A stretch of 64,000 nt of DNA, from the NCBI RefSeq assembly GCF_001465595.2, contig NZ_CP013481.2, forward strand, positions 4,340,001-4,404,000. Reading direction: 5' to 3'. Under the pieces are notes generated by a model. It was given only the letters and a program-made list of their open reading frames with translations. It ran no database searches and was not told the origin of the DNA. Of the stretch, positions 37,489 to 46,586 are shown in pieces. The translations under genes and the position numbers were made by a program. The stretch's first letter is position 1. Every line of letters begins with the position of its first letter. The DNA is from Pandoraea apista. Lineage in GTDB: Bacteria > Pseudomonadota > Gammaproteobacteria > Burkholderiales > Burkholderiaceae.

Positions 37489-38277
37489 TTACCGCGCGAC
37501 CTGCGCGAGGCTCTGCATCATGTTGTCGGCCGCCGACAACACTTTGGTGCTCATTTCATAGGCGCGCTGGGCTTGAATCATGTTCACCATCTCCTCGACG
37601 GCAACGACGTTCGAGCCTTCGAGCGCCTTTTGTCGCAGCAGCCCCAGGTTCTCTTCCCCCGGATTGCCCTCGATGGGCGGGCCGCTCGCAGCCGTCTCCG
37701 CAAACAGGTTGCTGCCCATCGGGCGCAGACCGGAAGGGTTCACGAAGTCGGCCAGTTGCAGACGGCCAAGCGACGTCGGCATGGTGTCGCTGTCCTCGAG
37801 GGCGCTGATATCGCCATCGGGGCTGATCCTCAGATCGCGCGCGCCCGGCGGCACGACGATGTCGCCCACCAACGGATGCCCTGCCTGCGTCACCAGACGC
37901 CCGTCGGCGTCGAGCCTGAGATTGCCGGCGCGGGTGTAAGCCGTCTCGCCGTCGGGCATTTCGACTTGCAGAAAGCCGCGCCCGGTGATGGCGACGTCGA
38001 GTTCGTTCTGGGTCTCCTGCTCGGCACCGTTGACGAACTGCTTCTGCGTGCCGGCAAGCCGCACGCCGGTACCGAAATACATGCCGCCGGGCAGCGTGGC
38101 ATCGCCCTGCGTGCGCGCCCCCGCCGGACGAACAGCGCGATAGAACGTGTCTTCGAACGCGAGACGGTCGCGCTTGAAGCCGGTGGTGTTCACGTTGGCC
38201 AGGTTGTTGGCAATGGACTGCAATTGCGCATCTTGCGCATGCACCGCCGTGCGGGCGATGAGAAGTGCGGGATTCAT
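37489..38277 (-). CDS. flgG: Flagellar distal rod protein FlgG
   Basis: 262 residues, exact family length. Begins MNPALLIARTAVHAQDAQLQ with SIANNLANVNTTGFKRDR, and ends EMVNMIQAQRAYEMSTKVLS. Distal rod subunit. Confidence 0.97.
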   Translation of the reverse strand: MNPALLIARTAVHAQDAQLQSIANNLANVNTTGFKRDRLAFEDTFYRAVRPAGARTQGDATLPGGMYFGTGVRLAGTQKQFVNGAEQETQNELDVAITGRGFLQVEMPDGETAYTRAGNLRLDADGRLVTQAGHPLVGDIVVPPGARDLRISPDGDISALEDSDTMPTSLGRLQLADFVNPSGLRPMGSNLFAETAASGPPIEGNPGEENLGLLRQKALEGSNVVAVEEMVNMIQAQRAYEMSTKVLSAADNMMQSLAQVAR

Positions 38278-38315
38278 GACATCTCGTTGGGAATTGGGGG
38301 GTGAATTAACTCGAC

Positions 38316-39047
38316 TTAGCCGCGCACGAGGCGATTGCCGCCTTCTGCCATGTCGTCGGCGATTTTGAGCACGCGCATCTGCATTTCGAAGTCACGGCTC
38401 GCGTTCATGCTCTGCACCATCGCGCCGACAGCCGAAACGTTGCTCGCTTCGAGATGGGCGCCGCGCAGCATGACGTCGTCGCCGGGCAGCGTGCCGGCGT
38501 CGCTCACGAACAGGCCGCCGCCGGCACTGCGCATGTCGCCCGGCATGGCGAGCACGCGTTGCAGTGTGCCTACCGGCAGCAGATCCGCTGCCCCTTCGAG
38601 CCGTACGGACACCGTGCCGTCAGCGCCGATATCGAGCTCATGATGAGGCGGCACCACGATGGGACCGCCCTCGCCCAACACCGCACGACCGTGCAGCAAC
38701 AAGGTACCGTCGCCATCGAGCATCAGCGAACCACCGCGCGAGTAGACAGCGTCCGCGCCGTCTTCCGGCAGCGCCGCGAGCGCCAGATAGCCGTCGCCGT
38801 CGATGGCGACGTCCAGCGCGCGCCCTGTTGTTTCGAGCACGCCGGGCGTGGTATCGAGACCGGCCGGCGCCTGCACCGCGTAGTGACGCGAGGCCAGACC
38901 GGGGCCCGGCAATGCATTGGCCTGCGCCACGGCCATCGACGCGCGAAAGCCGGTCGTCGTGGTGTTGGCGAGGTTGTGAGCGACCGTGTGCTGAGCGTCC
39001 TGCGCACGCTGCGCGCCCGACATGGCGGTATAGATCAGGGCGTCCAT
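38316..39047 (-). CDS. flgF: Flagellar proximal rod protein FlgF
   Basis: 243 residues, starts MDALIYTAMSGAQRAQDAQ with VAHNLANTTTTGFRAS, ends MVQSMNASRDFEMQMRVLK. Proximal rod subunit, four bases after flgE. Confidence 0.96.
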   Translation of the reverse strand: MDALIYTAMSGAQRAQDAQHTVAHNLANTTTTGFRASMAVAQANALPGPGLASRHYAVQAPAGLDTTPGVLETTGRALDVAIDGDGYLALAALPEDGADAVYSRGGSLMLDGDGTLLLHGRAVLGEGGPIVVPPHHELDIGADGTVSVRLEGAADLLPVGTLQRVLAMPGDMRSAGGGLFVSDAGTLPGDDVMLRGAHLEASNVSAVGAMVQSMNASRDFEMQMRVLKIADDMAEGGNRLVRG

Positions 39048-39051
39048 CGCG

Positions 39052-40149
39052 TCAGATCGACTGCATCAGGTTGCGCATCATCTCGTTTTGCGTGGAGATG
39101 ACTTTGGTGTTGGCCTGATAGTTGCGCTGAGCGGACATCAGGTTCACCAGTTCGTCCGTCACGTTGACGTTCGATCCTTCGAGCGAACCGCTCACGAGTA
39201 CCCCCGCCGCGCCTTCGCCGGGGCGACGCAGTTGCACGGCGCCCGAATCACCGGTTTCGCGCCAGACGGTACCGTCCACGGGAACCAGACCGCCCACGTT
39301 GGCAAATTCGCCGAGGGAGAGTTGATATTGCGCGCTGCTCGTACCGTTGCTGTACTCCGCAACCACCGAGCCATCCTTGTCGATGCGCGCACGCACGAAT
39401 TCGCCCGCTTCTCGACCACCGACTTCGGCGGCAGTGGCGGTGAACTGACCGGCTTGATGCGCCATCCCGGAAAAGTCCAGTGACGGAAGCGTGCCCTGAG
39501 CGGTCGCATTAAAGGCCCGGTTCGTGGGATCAAGCGTGCCCAGCGGGGTCACAGTTTGTCCATTGACTTCCGACACTTGCAACGCCGGGCCAGCGATCAT
39601 TTCGAACCGCAACCCTCTGACGGCGAGTTCGCCGTTGGCGTCGCGAAACGTGACTGAGATCTCACCGACCGCCCCCGGTGCTGCGGGCAAAGGATTGGGC
39701 AAACGCCCAGAGATATTGATGGTCGTGCTTGGCAACGCCCCCACCGGGCTCTTGTCGATCGTCACATCCGATACGTTCGCCTGACCTTGAGCGAAACCCT
39801 GCACGCTGCGACCGCTTCCGTCGACCAGTTTGTTGTCTTTGTCGACCTGGAAATCGCCCACGCGCGAATAGACACGCTGCCCGTTCGTTTCCTTGAGGAT
39901 GAAGAAGCCGCCACCCTGAATCGCCTGATGCAAACGGTCGCCGGAACTGCGCAGGCTGCCGTTGGACGCGACCGAATACCGTGTACCGCTGGCTCTCACA
40001 CCCGCAGACTGGGCTTCGGCCATGGCCGACTCGAAATGGGTACGCCCCGACTTGTATCCGTTCGTCTCCACGTTGGAGATATTCTGCGAAATGGTCTCAA
40101 GTGACTTATTGATGGCGTTGATGCCCGACAGGGCAATATCGAAACTCAT
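39052..40149 (-). CDS. flgE: Flagellar hook protein FlgE
   Basis: 365 residues, short for FlgE. Begins MSFDIALSGINAINKSLETI with ISNVETNGYKSGR; ends ELVNLMSAQRNYQANTKVIS. Polymerises into the hook under the FlgD cap. Overlaps flgD by four bases. Confidence 0.97.
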   Translation of the reverse strand: MSFDIALSGINAINKSLETISQNISNVETNGYKSGRTHFESAMAEAQSAGVRASGTRYSVASNGSLRSSGDRLHQAIQGGGFFILKETNGQRVYSRVGDFQVDKDNKLVDGSGRSVQGFAQGQANVSDVTIDKSPVGALPSTTINISGRLPNPLPAAPGAVGEISVTFRDANGELAVRGLRFEMIAGPALQVSEVNGQTVTPLGTLDPTNRAFNATAQGTLPSLDFSGMAHQAGQFTATAAEVGGREAGEFVRARIDKDGSVVAEYSNGTSSAQYQLSLGEFANVGGLVPVDGTVWRETGDSGAVQLRRPGEGAAGVLVSGSLEGSNVNVTDELVNLMSAQRNYQANTKVISTQNEMMRNLMQSI

Positions 40150-40850
40150 GCCGCACTCCCATGCTTGGCCGCGCGCAAAGGCGCGTTGGCCGACAGTTCT
40201 TTGATGTTGAACGCGTCGATGCGGGTCCCCACGCCGGACACGTCGATCTGCGCGCCGGCACCGTCAAGATGCACACGCTCGACACGCCCCGAGACGCGCA
40301 CCGGCAGCTTGGCCGTGCCTGCCTGAACGTGGATATCGAACTTGCCCGCGCCCAGGTTGTTGCCGGCAAACCACGCATCGTCGATGCTGAATTCCGTGCG
40401 TCCGGCGGACCCCGGCAGCGGCTTGCGAATCGTCTTGCCGTCGTGGCTCGTAAGCACCAGCTCGGCCCCTTCGGTCCCGACCGGAAGTTCGACAGTGCCG
40501 CGAATCCCTTGTCCGCTCGCGCGCTCGACGCTCGGCGTCTCGACACTCACCTCACGGCCGACATGGCTGCCCAGTGTGTAGCCCTGCAAACCGGAGAGCA
40601 CCTGGGTCTGGGCGAGCATGCGCTGGCTGACCTGCTGCAGCGTTTCGGTCTGGCTGAGCTGCGTGAGCTGCGCGACGAACTGCGCCGGATCGGTGGGATT
40701 GAGCGGGTCCTGATTGCGAATTTGTGCGACCAGCAGTTTCGTGAACATCATCCGCATGTCCTCACCGGGATCGCCGGCAGACGCCAGTGCGCCAGCGGCA
40801 TTTGCCGGGGCGTTCAGTGCGCCGGGTAGGTTTCCAATGGGCAGCGTCAT
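40146..40850 (-). CDS. flgD: Hook-capping protein FlgD
   Basis: 234 residues. N-terminal LVAQIRNQDPLNPTDPAQF then VAQLTQLSQTETLQQVSQRM are diagnostic. C-terminal Ig/tudor-like hook-cap domain. Overlaps flgC and flgE by four bases each. Confidence 0.97.
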   Translation of the reverse strand: MTLPIGNLPGALNAPANAAGALASAGDPGEDMRMMFTKLLVAQIRNQDPLNPTDPAQFVAQLTQLSQTETLQQVSQRMLAQTQVLSGLQGYTLGSHVGREVSVETPSVERASGQGIRGTVELPVGTEGAELVLTSHDGKTIRKPLPGSAGRTEFSIDDAWFAGNNLGAGKFDIHVQAGTAKLPVRVSGRVERVHLDGAGAQIDVSGVGTRIDAFNIKELSANAPLRAAKHGSAA

Positions 40851-41263
40851 CCGCGTTCTCCGAGTCGTAACAGTTCCTGCTGCGCCGTGCGAACACGGGC
40901 CAGCACTTCCAGATTGGTTTGAAACGCGCGCGACGCATCGAGCATGTCCGTCATTTCCTCGATCGCGTTCACGTTCGCATAGAAGACATTGCCGTCGGCG
41001 TCGGCGACCGGATTACCGGGTTCGTACGCAACGCGCGGCAAATCCTCGCTCTCGTAGATATCGATGACCTGCACATGGTGCGCGCCCTGCGCCTCCCCGA
41101 GCACCGTGGCAAATACCGGTTTGCGGGCTCGATAGGCCGTCTCGGCGTCGCCCGACACGGCGCTGGCGTTCGCCAGATTGCTCGCCACGGTATTCAATCG
41201 AATCGTTTGCGCGGCCATCGCCGAGCCCGCGATTCCCGCAATTTCTCTGAAGCTCATCGTCAA
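40847..41263 (-). CDS. flgC: Flagellar rod protein FlgC
   Basis: 138 residues. Begins MTMSFREIAGIAGSAMAAQ with RLNTVASNLANAS; ends ALDASRAFQTN-like core (MTDMLDASRAFQTNLEVLAR). Proximal rod subunit. Overlaps flgB by four bases. Confidence 0.96.
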   Translation of the reverse strand: MTMSFREIAGIAGSAMAAQTIRLNTVASNLANASAVSGDAETAYRARKPVFATVLGEAQGAHHVQVIDIYESEDLPRVAYEPGNPVADADGNVFYANVNAIEEMTDMLDASRAFQTNLEVLARVRTAQQELLRLGERG

Positions 41264-41646
41264 CGGCCTCCGTCGATGACCTTCTGCAATCCGGCAAGAC
41301 GCCGGTTCAGAAAGGTAAGGCTGGCCTGCCAGTCGGACAGGTTCTGCGCAAAGAGCGCCTGTTCGATACCGAGTTCCACGGTGTTGCCGTCGGCGCGCGC
41401 CTGCGTCGGCACGCGATAGCGCAAGGCGTCGAACGACTCGCTCGCATGCAACGTGTCGACACCGCCGAGCGGCGTCATGCCGGCATTCAGATGCTGTTGC
41501 ACACGCTCGCCGAAGTCGAGGTCACGCGCCTGATAGCCGGGCGTTGCCTCATTTGCGAGATTGGCGGCAAGCACACGCGTGCGGTCCTCTCTCGCGCGCA
41601 ACGCCGCAGCGTGTACGCCAAGCGCCTGCGAAAAAAATGTCTGCAA
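41260..41646 (-). CDS. flgB: Flagellar rod protein FlgB, TTG start
   Basis: 128 residues from TTG at 41646 (QTFFSQALGVHAAALRARED then LAANLANEATPGYQARDLDF), the usual FlgB size and start. GGAGG lies six bases before this TTG. Longer in-frame versions starting at ATG 41694 or 41868 add non-FlgB sequence without a good SD. First gene of flgBCDEFGHIJKL; the promoter must lie in the 250 bases before it. Confidence 0.9.
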   Translation of the reverse strand: MQTFFSQALGVHAAALRAREDRTRVLAANLANEATPGYQARDLDFGERVQQHLNAGMTPLGGVDTLHASESFDALRYRVPTQARADGNTVELGIEQALFAQNLSDWQASLTFLNRRLAGLQKVIDGGR

Positions 41647-41736
41647 ACTCCGCCTCCATGGGTGACTGATATCGACTGCCCCCATTCTCGGCATAACTAT
41701 CGAAAAGAGGCTCGAATGCGCCGGAAATTGCCGCGT

Positions 41737-41765
41737 TTCCCAAAGCACTTGCCCCGCTTTGGGAA
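41737..41765. promoter_or_regulatory. Perfect 10-bp dyad upstream of flgB
   Basis: TTCCCAAAGC-acttgcccc-GCTTTGGGAA, about 90 bases before the flgB start, in the only sizeable gap within the minus-strand flagellar block. No T run follows on the minus strand, so an operator is more likely than a terminator. Confidence 0.5.
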
Positions 41766-41895
41766 GATGACGTTGCCTGCGTAGGTGTCTTGTGAGTGAC
41801 TTCGTTGTTGCGCTACGCAAGTTGCAGGGCATGCCTACCGGCCTGATGACCTCATGACTTGATGACACCGGGACGGATTGAGGCGAATCGGAGAG

Positions 41896-42351
41896 TTATC
41901 GCGAGGGTCTCTGCGGCGAGTAAGTCGCCGGGACAGGTGACAGCACGACATCGAGCGCGTGGAGGCGCGTACCGATGTCTTGCAGATTGCGGGCATTGCT
42001 CGCCTTGCAGCGCGCCGCGCATGCCTGGAGCGTTTCCCAGCGGGCAGAGAATGTCTGACGTGCGGGAGTATCCAGCCATTGCAGGACGGGCGCCATGGTA
42101 TGGGTGGATGCCTCACCGAACGCCTGCGCCAGACACTGCACGCGACGCCGTGCGCGAACCTGCAACCGGCTCACCAGTTGCGCAGCCCGGTCATGCGCAC
42201 GCCCGAGTGTGTCGAGTTGTTCGTCCACGAGCGCACGATGCAGCACGTCGAGCGTATCGATCAGCCGCCCATAGTCGCCGAGATCGGCGTCGACATCCGC
42301 CACAATGCGTGCCACACACTCGCTACGCAGACGCTGAAGCTCGGTACTCAA
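41896..42351 (-). CDS. flgN: Flagellar export chaperone FlgN
   Basis: 151 residues, predominantly helical, matching FlgN by size and position after flgM. Chaperone for FlgK and FlgL. C-terminal Pro-rich tail. Overlaps flgM by four bases. Sequence identity to FlgN is modest, so the call leans on context. Confidence 0.8.
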   Translation of the reverse strand: MSTELQRLRSECVARIVADVDADLGDYGRLIDTLDVLHRALVDEQLDTLGRAHDRAAQLVSRLQVRARRRVQCLAQAFGEASTHTMAPVLQWLDTPARQTFSARWETLQACAARCKASNARNLQDIGTRLHALDVVLSPVPATYSPQRPSR

Positions 42352-42647
42352 CGCAACATCCCGTGATGCGCGAGTATCCCGTTCGCCACGCGCTCGCTGT
42401 CGAAGGCCAACTCACCGCTCGCCAGCATCGCCTTGATTCGGGCGACCTTGGCGGCGTCCACGCGCGGCACGGACTCGACGGCGGCACGCGCGCTGGCAAG
42501 CCATTCGCCGGCGTTCGCCGGCACCGCACGTGGAGTGCTACCCATAGCAGCCGTCGGCTTCGCCGGCGGCTGGGTCTGCCCCGCCGTCAGGCGCAGGCGC
42601 GCGGCGTCGATGGGCGCGACGTTGGCAATCGAGTCGATCTTGGGCAT
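42348..42647 (-). CDS. flgM: Anti-sigma28 factor FlgM
   Basis: 99 residues. Disordered N-terminus with MPKIDSIANV and a C-terminal sigma-binding half (AKVARIKAMLASGELAFDSE then RVANGILAH) typical of FlgM. It holds the sigma28 factor encoded at 44425-45330 inactive until hook completion, when it is exported. AAGGA precedes the ATG. Co-transcribed with the sigma gene and motAB. Confidence 0.93.
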   Translation of the reverse strand: MPKIDSIANVAPIDAARLRLTAGQTQPPAKPTAAMGSTPRAVPANAGEWLASARAAVESVPRVDAAKVARIKAMLASGELAFDSERVANGILAHHGMLR

Positions 42648-42665
42648 GAGAGGTGTCCTTGGAAA

Positions 42666-43559
42666 TTACGGTTCACTCGAATCAGGCGACGGTTCGCCAT
42701 CATTTGTTAAACGCTCCGGCAGCGTGGCGATCGCCGCCGCATCCGACGCCGTGTTCTCCCCGGAAAGCACCATCTCGCCGACCTGCGGTGCACCGAACAT
42801 CTGGGACAGTTGCGTCGCCCGCGTCTTCGTAAGCACCACGAATTCGATACGCCGGTTGGCCGCCGCAACCGGGTCGTGCACCAGCAACGGCGCATGGTCC
42901 GCCATGCCGACCGCCATCAACACCCGATCGAGTGCCAACCCTCCGGCGACAAGGGCGGTGCGCGCCGCGAGTGCGCGCTCCGACGACAGGTGCCAGTTCG
43001 TATAGCCGTCGGCCGCCGTCGTGCGATATCGCACTGCGTCGGTATGGCCCACGATCATCAGCGAGTTTTCGACACCTGCCAGCAGCCCGCCGATACGCGT
43101 CAGGAGCACGCGAGCGCCCGGCGAAGGCGTTGCACTGCCTCGTTCGAACATGCCGCGCTCATCGGAGTCGGCCAGCCGCACGCGCAAGCCGTCCGGCGTG
43201 ATGGTCGTACTCACGTGATCGGAGAGCTTCGCCAGTTCGCCAAGTTGCTGCACGGCGGCAGCCAGACGAGCCAGATCCGCCGGCGACTCGAACTGCCCGT
43301 GCGGGAGCCCGTCCGACGATGAGCTCTGCGCATGCCGGGCGTCAGATGGCGAGGCACTGGCAGACGACGGCGACGTCCACGAGGGCTGCGGCGTGCTGGC
43401 CGACTGTGAATCCGATACCGCCGCCGTTTCAAAGACGCGCCGCTCAAGCATCCACATCACGACGAACAGGCACATGAGCACCAGGCACAGATCGGCAAAG
43501 GCCACCTTCCAGGCGCCGCTTTGCTCCTCGTGTGCGGCCCGTGCGCGACGCGTGCTCAT
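42666..43559 (-). CDS. motB: Flagellar stator protein MotB (LafU-like)
   Basis: 297 residues. A short cytoplasmic start, one membrane helix (WKVAFADLCLVLMCLFVVMW) with the proton-binding Asp23, a linker of about 90 residues rich in Ser, and a C-terminal OmpA-like peptidoglycan-binding domain (SLMIVGHTDAVRY, HLSSERALAARTALV, ANRRIEFVVL). Stator partner of the MotA encoded upstream with a 4-base overlap. Asp implies proton- or sodium-driven; which ion is not evident. Confidence 0.95.
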   Translation of the reverse strand: MSTRRARAAHEEQSGAWKVAFADLCLVLMCLFVVMWMLERRVFETAAVSDSQSASTPQPSWTSPSSASASPSDARHAQSSSSDGLPHGQFESPADLARLAAAVQQLGELAKLSDHVSTTITPDGLRVRLADSDERGMFERGSATPSPGARVLLTRIGGLLAGVENSLMIVGHTDAVRYRTTAADGYTNWHLSSERALAARTALVAGGLALDRVLMAVGMADHAPLLVHDPVAAANRRIEFVVLTKTRATQLSQMFGAPQVGEMVLSGENTASDAAAIATLPERLTNDGEPSPDSSEP

Positions 43560-44428
43560 CGCACGTCCTCAACGTTGCGCACCCAGCCTTCGAGCGCGCT
43601 GAAGCTGGGCAGCGCACCGTATTGCAGCATGCGACGGCCGGCGTCGGCCGAGAGTAGCGGTGTCTTGCCGCTCAGGAACGCGATCAGTGCAGCGTGCACG
43701 CACTCGTACCCGGTCATCTCCACCGCGACGGATTGCGACAGGCGGTTGGCCAGCGGCCCAATCACTGCGTAGCAGGCGAAAACACCAAAGAACGTGCCGA
43801 CCATCGCCACGGCCACCTGACGCGTAATCGTGGCCGTCGCCGCACCCGCGCCAATGTCGTACATCGCGAGCACCAGACCGAGGACCGCCGCGATAATGCC
43901 GAAGCCCGGCATCGATTCCCCCAGCTTGTGCAGTGCCTGCACCGGCTGCATCATGCGGCGCTCACGGCTCTCGATTTCCATCGCCAGCAGGCCGTCGAGT
44001 TCACTGCGCGACCCCTTGCTCAGTGCCGCGACACGCAGGGCATCGACTGTAAAATCGACCAGCTTCGCATTGGCCAGCACGTGGCGGCTACGCTGAAAAA
44101 TGGCGCTGCGCGACGGGTCGTCCAGATGCGCGTCGAGCGCACGAACGCCCTCGCGAGACGACGTTTGCAGCAGCGAAAAGGTGAGCGTGAGCAACTCCTG
44201 CTCAAACGCATCTCCATGACGGCGGCGGCGCATTGCCGCCGCCACAACGGCACGCAAATCGCCCAGCACGCGCGCCGTGTTGCCCACCAGAAACGCCCCC
44301 AGAGCGGTACCGACCACCAACACGAGTTCGTTCAAATGAAAGACGGTCTCGAACTGGCCGCCATTGAGCCAGAACATACCGAACACGCTGCCGGCGATCA
44401 CGGCAGCCCCAAGCATCAACAGTTTCAT
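43556..44428 (-). CDS. motA: Flagellar stator protein MotA (LafT-like)
   Basis: 290 residues with four membrane helices. The conserved GESMPGFGIIAAVLGLVLAM contains the Pro of the torque helix, and VGTFFGVFACYAVIGPLANR follows. The cytoplasmic loop carries charged residues that contact FliG. Translational coupling with sigma28 upstream (ATGA) and motB downstream. A dedicated motor pair is a mark of lateral systems. Confidence 0.95.
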   Translation of the reverse strand: MKLLMLGAAVIAGSVFGMFWLNGGQFETVFHLNELVLVVGTALGAFLVGNTARVLGDLRAVVAAAMRRRRHGDAFEQELLTLTFSLLQTSSREGVRALDAHLDDPSRSAIFQRSRHVLANAKLVDFTVDALRVAALSKGSRSELDGLLAMEIESRERRMMQPVQALHKLGESMPGFGIIAAVLGLVLAMYDIGAGAATATITRQVAVAMVGTFFGVFACYAVIGPLANRLSQSVAVEMTGYECVHAALIAFLSGKTPLLSADAGRRMLQYGALPSFSALEGWVRNVEDVR

Positions 44429-45330
44429 TTCCTTTGCCTCGTCTCACATTTCGATAGTGGTGCACTTGCAGCGCGTGCGCTGCCTCGCCCTGCGTCCTGC
44501 AAGGCGAGCTTCATCTTTCCGAGCGCCGCCTGATGGATCTGGCAGATGCGGGCGCGGGTCAGCCCCAGCACTTCGCCGATCTCTTCGAGATTCATGTCGA
44601 ACTCGTAATAAAGCTGCACGACGCGTTGCTCTCGTTCGTCGAGCGCATCGAGCGCGCGTGTCAGGCGCTGCCGCATGGAGACCAGATACTCGGGGCTTCG
44701 CCGTTCGACAAGCGCCTCGTTGGCCGCCAATCCTCCGTCGGCCAGCAACTGGTCGAAGCTCGCGATACTCTCCGCGTAGCCGGCCATCTCGGCCGCGTCG
44801 AGCGTGGCGCCGTCCATGCCGGCGTGTGCACTCAGTTCCTCGCGGGTCGGTGCGCGACCGAGGGTGCGCGTCAGTTCCCGTTCGGCATCGCGCCGACGGT
44901 GCGACGACTGACGTAATGTGCGCGGCCGCCAGTCGAGCCGCCGAAGTTCATCCAGCACGGCCCCGCGAATGCGGGTTGCCGCATAAGCGGTAAAACGTTC
45001 GTCGGGCGGCCCGTAGCGCCGAATGGCGTCGAGCGCGGCAATCAGCGCGATCTGCGTCATGTCTTCCTGCGCAATCGCAACGCTGATCTGCGGGTTGAGC
45101 GAACGCACGATGCGCGAAATCACCGGCATCAGACGCAAGACATGCGCCTGCTCCTCCGCCACGGGCATCGCCTGCCATCCGTGCGACGACGGCCCCTTCG
45201 GCTGTCCGGGGGAAGGCGTACCGGGAGACGACGTCAAGGCGTCCGGTTCCTGCCCGGGCGTCGCCACGCGCGCGCTACCGCGCTTTTCGCCCCGTCGTTG
45301 CACGACAGGGCCGTACAGGAGTGTGTTCAT
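44425..45330 (-). CDS. fliA: Flagellar sigma factor sigma28 (FliA/LafS)
   Basis: 301 residues. A 60-residue non-conserved leader, then sigma regions 2-4: EDMTQIALIAALDAIRRYGP, FTAYAATRIRGAVLDELRRL with DW, and the region 4 helix EEIGEVLGLTRARICQIHQA. Directs late flagellar genes such as flagellin. Placed between fliK and motA, as lafS is in lateral loci. Start overlaps the fliK stop by ATGA; the true N-terminus could be later. Confidence 0.93.
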   Translation of the reverse strand: MNTLLYGPVVQRRGEKRGSARVATPGQEPDALTSSPGTPSPGQPKGPSSHGWQAMPVAEEQAHVLRLMPVISRIVRSLNPQISVAIAQEDMTQIALIAALDAIRRYGPPDERFTAYAATRIRGAVLDELRRLDWRPRTLRQSSHRRRDAERELTRTLGRAPTREELSAHAGMDGATLDAAEMAGYAESIASFDQLLADGGLAANEALVERRSPEYLVSMRQRLTRALDALDEREQRVVQLYYEFDMNLEEIGEVLGLTRARICQIHQAALGKMKLALQDAGRGSARAASAPLSKCETRQRK

Positions 45331-46586
45331 AATCGGAACGCCTTACGCTCGCGTGCCGCTTCGCCCAGCGCGAGCCCCGGGCCTTCGTCACCGGACTGTT
45401 CGTCACCCGAATGCCGCTCGCGCGCGTGGCCCGCCCCCCCGTCGCCGCCATCTGACGGCATGCCTGCAACGCTCACCTGCACCTCTCCCGCGTGACGTTG
45501 CGAGAGCATGTCGCGCAGCAACGCCGCAGTGCCTTGCACAAGGCTCAACGCCTCGGGGCGCGCCACCTGCAAGCTCACGCTGAGTTGCATGGGCGACTTG
45601 CGAACCACGATGGCGATGTCCCCCAACTCGGCCGGCGTCAGGCGCAGGCGCGCTTCGTGGACACCCTTTTCCGTCATGGCATGAACCCGTTCGGACAGCG
45701 TGCGGGCCACAGTCGTCGCATCGCCAGCCGCTACATTGGCGCTCAGATAGCCGCCCGATGTCGCAGCGGCAGACAGCTCGCCCGTAACGGCGTTGCCGAA
45801 GGTCGCAGGGGGAAACGCTCCACGGAGCGCTTGTGCACTACCGCTGTCGATAGGGGCTGCGGCCAGCATTGCCGGGTCGGTAGCCGTTGTCAGCACCGCC
45901 ATCGACGGGCCTGCCGGACCGAGAGGCAACGAGACGGCAGCGGCACGCACCACCGCGACACCTCCAGCAGACGCCAACGCACCGGTGGTGCCTTCGTTCG
46001 ACGGATTCGGCCCGGCTGGCGTATGCCTTCCGAGCGCGCCACGCATCCGATGCTCATGTGCCGCCAGCAACGTCTCGATATGGGGCGTTACCGCATCGCG
46101 CAGCGATTCGTTGGTCGACGCAGGTGTGCCGGGTGCGACACGCGCCGAATTGTCGGCGACGGAGGTATCGGCCGCCCGCGTGACGGGAATGTCGCGTGGC
46201 ATCGACACGGTGTCGCCCGTCACCAGCGAGTCCGCGCCGTCCGGCATGGCAGGCGCGCCCGGCACAATGGCTAGCACTGGCATGCCGGCAGGTGAGCCCA
46301 CGTCGGGTCGTGCCAACGTCTCCGTCCCCGGCGTATGCACAAGCGCGCCTTGCAACGCCTCGGCGTCACTCTCTTTCCAAAGCAGATCGAGCGCCTGCGC
46401 CGTCGAGCGATCGAGTGTCGCGGCGAAATCACCCGGCGCTGCTTCCATGCCGCGAGCGACGGGAGTCCCTGGAACCCCAACGGACAGCAGCGTCTGCGCC
46501 AGCGTGTCGGTCGGCATTCCTTCTGCCACCGGTGCGAATGCGTCAGCGTTGCCGGGTTTCATGAGACGTGTGAAATCAACGATCAT
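45327..46586 (-). CDS. fliK: Hook-length control protein FliK (LafE-like)
   Basis: 419 residues. Low-complexity Ala/Thr/Pro-rich first 290 residues serving as molecular ruler, followed by the conserved C-terminal Flg_hook domain (EARLRLTPAELGDIAIVVRK, then LSVSLQVARPEALSLVQGTA). Interacts with FlhB to switch export specificity, which matters given the variant FlhB site here. Gly-rich charged tail. Confidence 0.92.
   Translation of the reverse strand: MIVDFTRLMKPGNADAFAPVAEGMPTDTLAQTLLSVGVPGTPVARGMEAAPGDFAATLDRSTAQALDLLWKESDAEALQGALVHTPGTETLARPDVGSPAGMPVLAIVPGAPAMPDGADSLVTGDTVSMPRDIPVTRAADTSVADNSARVAPGTPASTNESLRDAVTPHIETLLAAHEHRMRGALGRHTPAGPNPSNEGTTGALASAGGVAVVRAAAVSLPLGPAGPSMAVLTTATDPAMLAAAPIDSGSAQALRGAFPPATFGNAVTGELSAAATSGGYLSANVAAGDATTVARTLSERVHAMTEKGVHEARLRLTPAELGDIAIVVRKSPMQLSVSLQVARPEALSLVQGTAALLRDMLSQRHAGEVQVSVAGMPSDGGDGGAGHARERHSGDEQSGDEGPGLALGEAARERKAFRL

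Noticed and set aside
41859..42710. Plus-strand open frame that could have been flgA
   Set aside because: No signal peptide or FlgA-like SAF domain; it is the antisense of flgN/flgM/motB.
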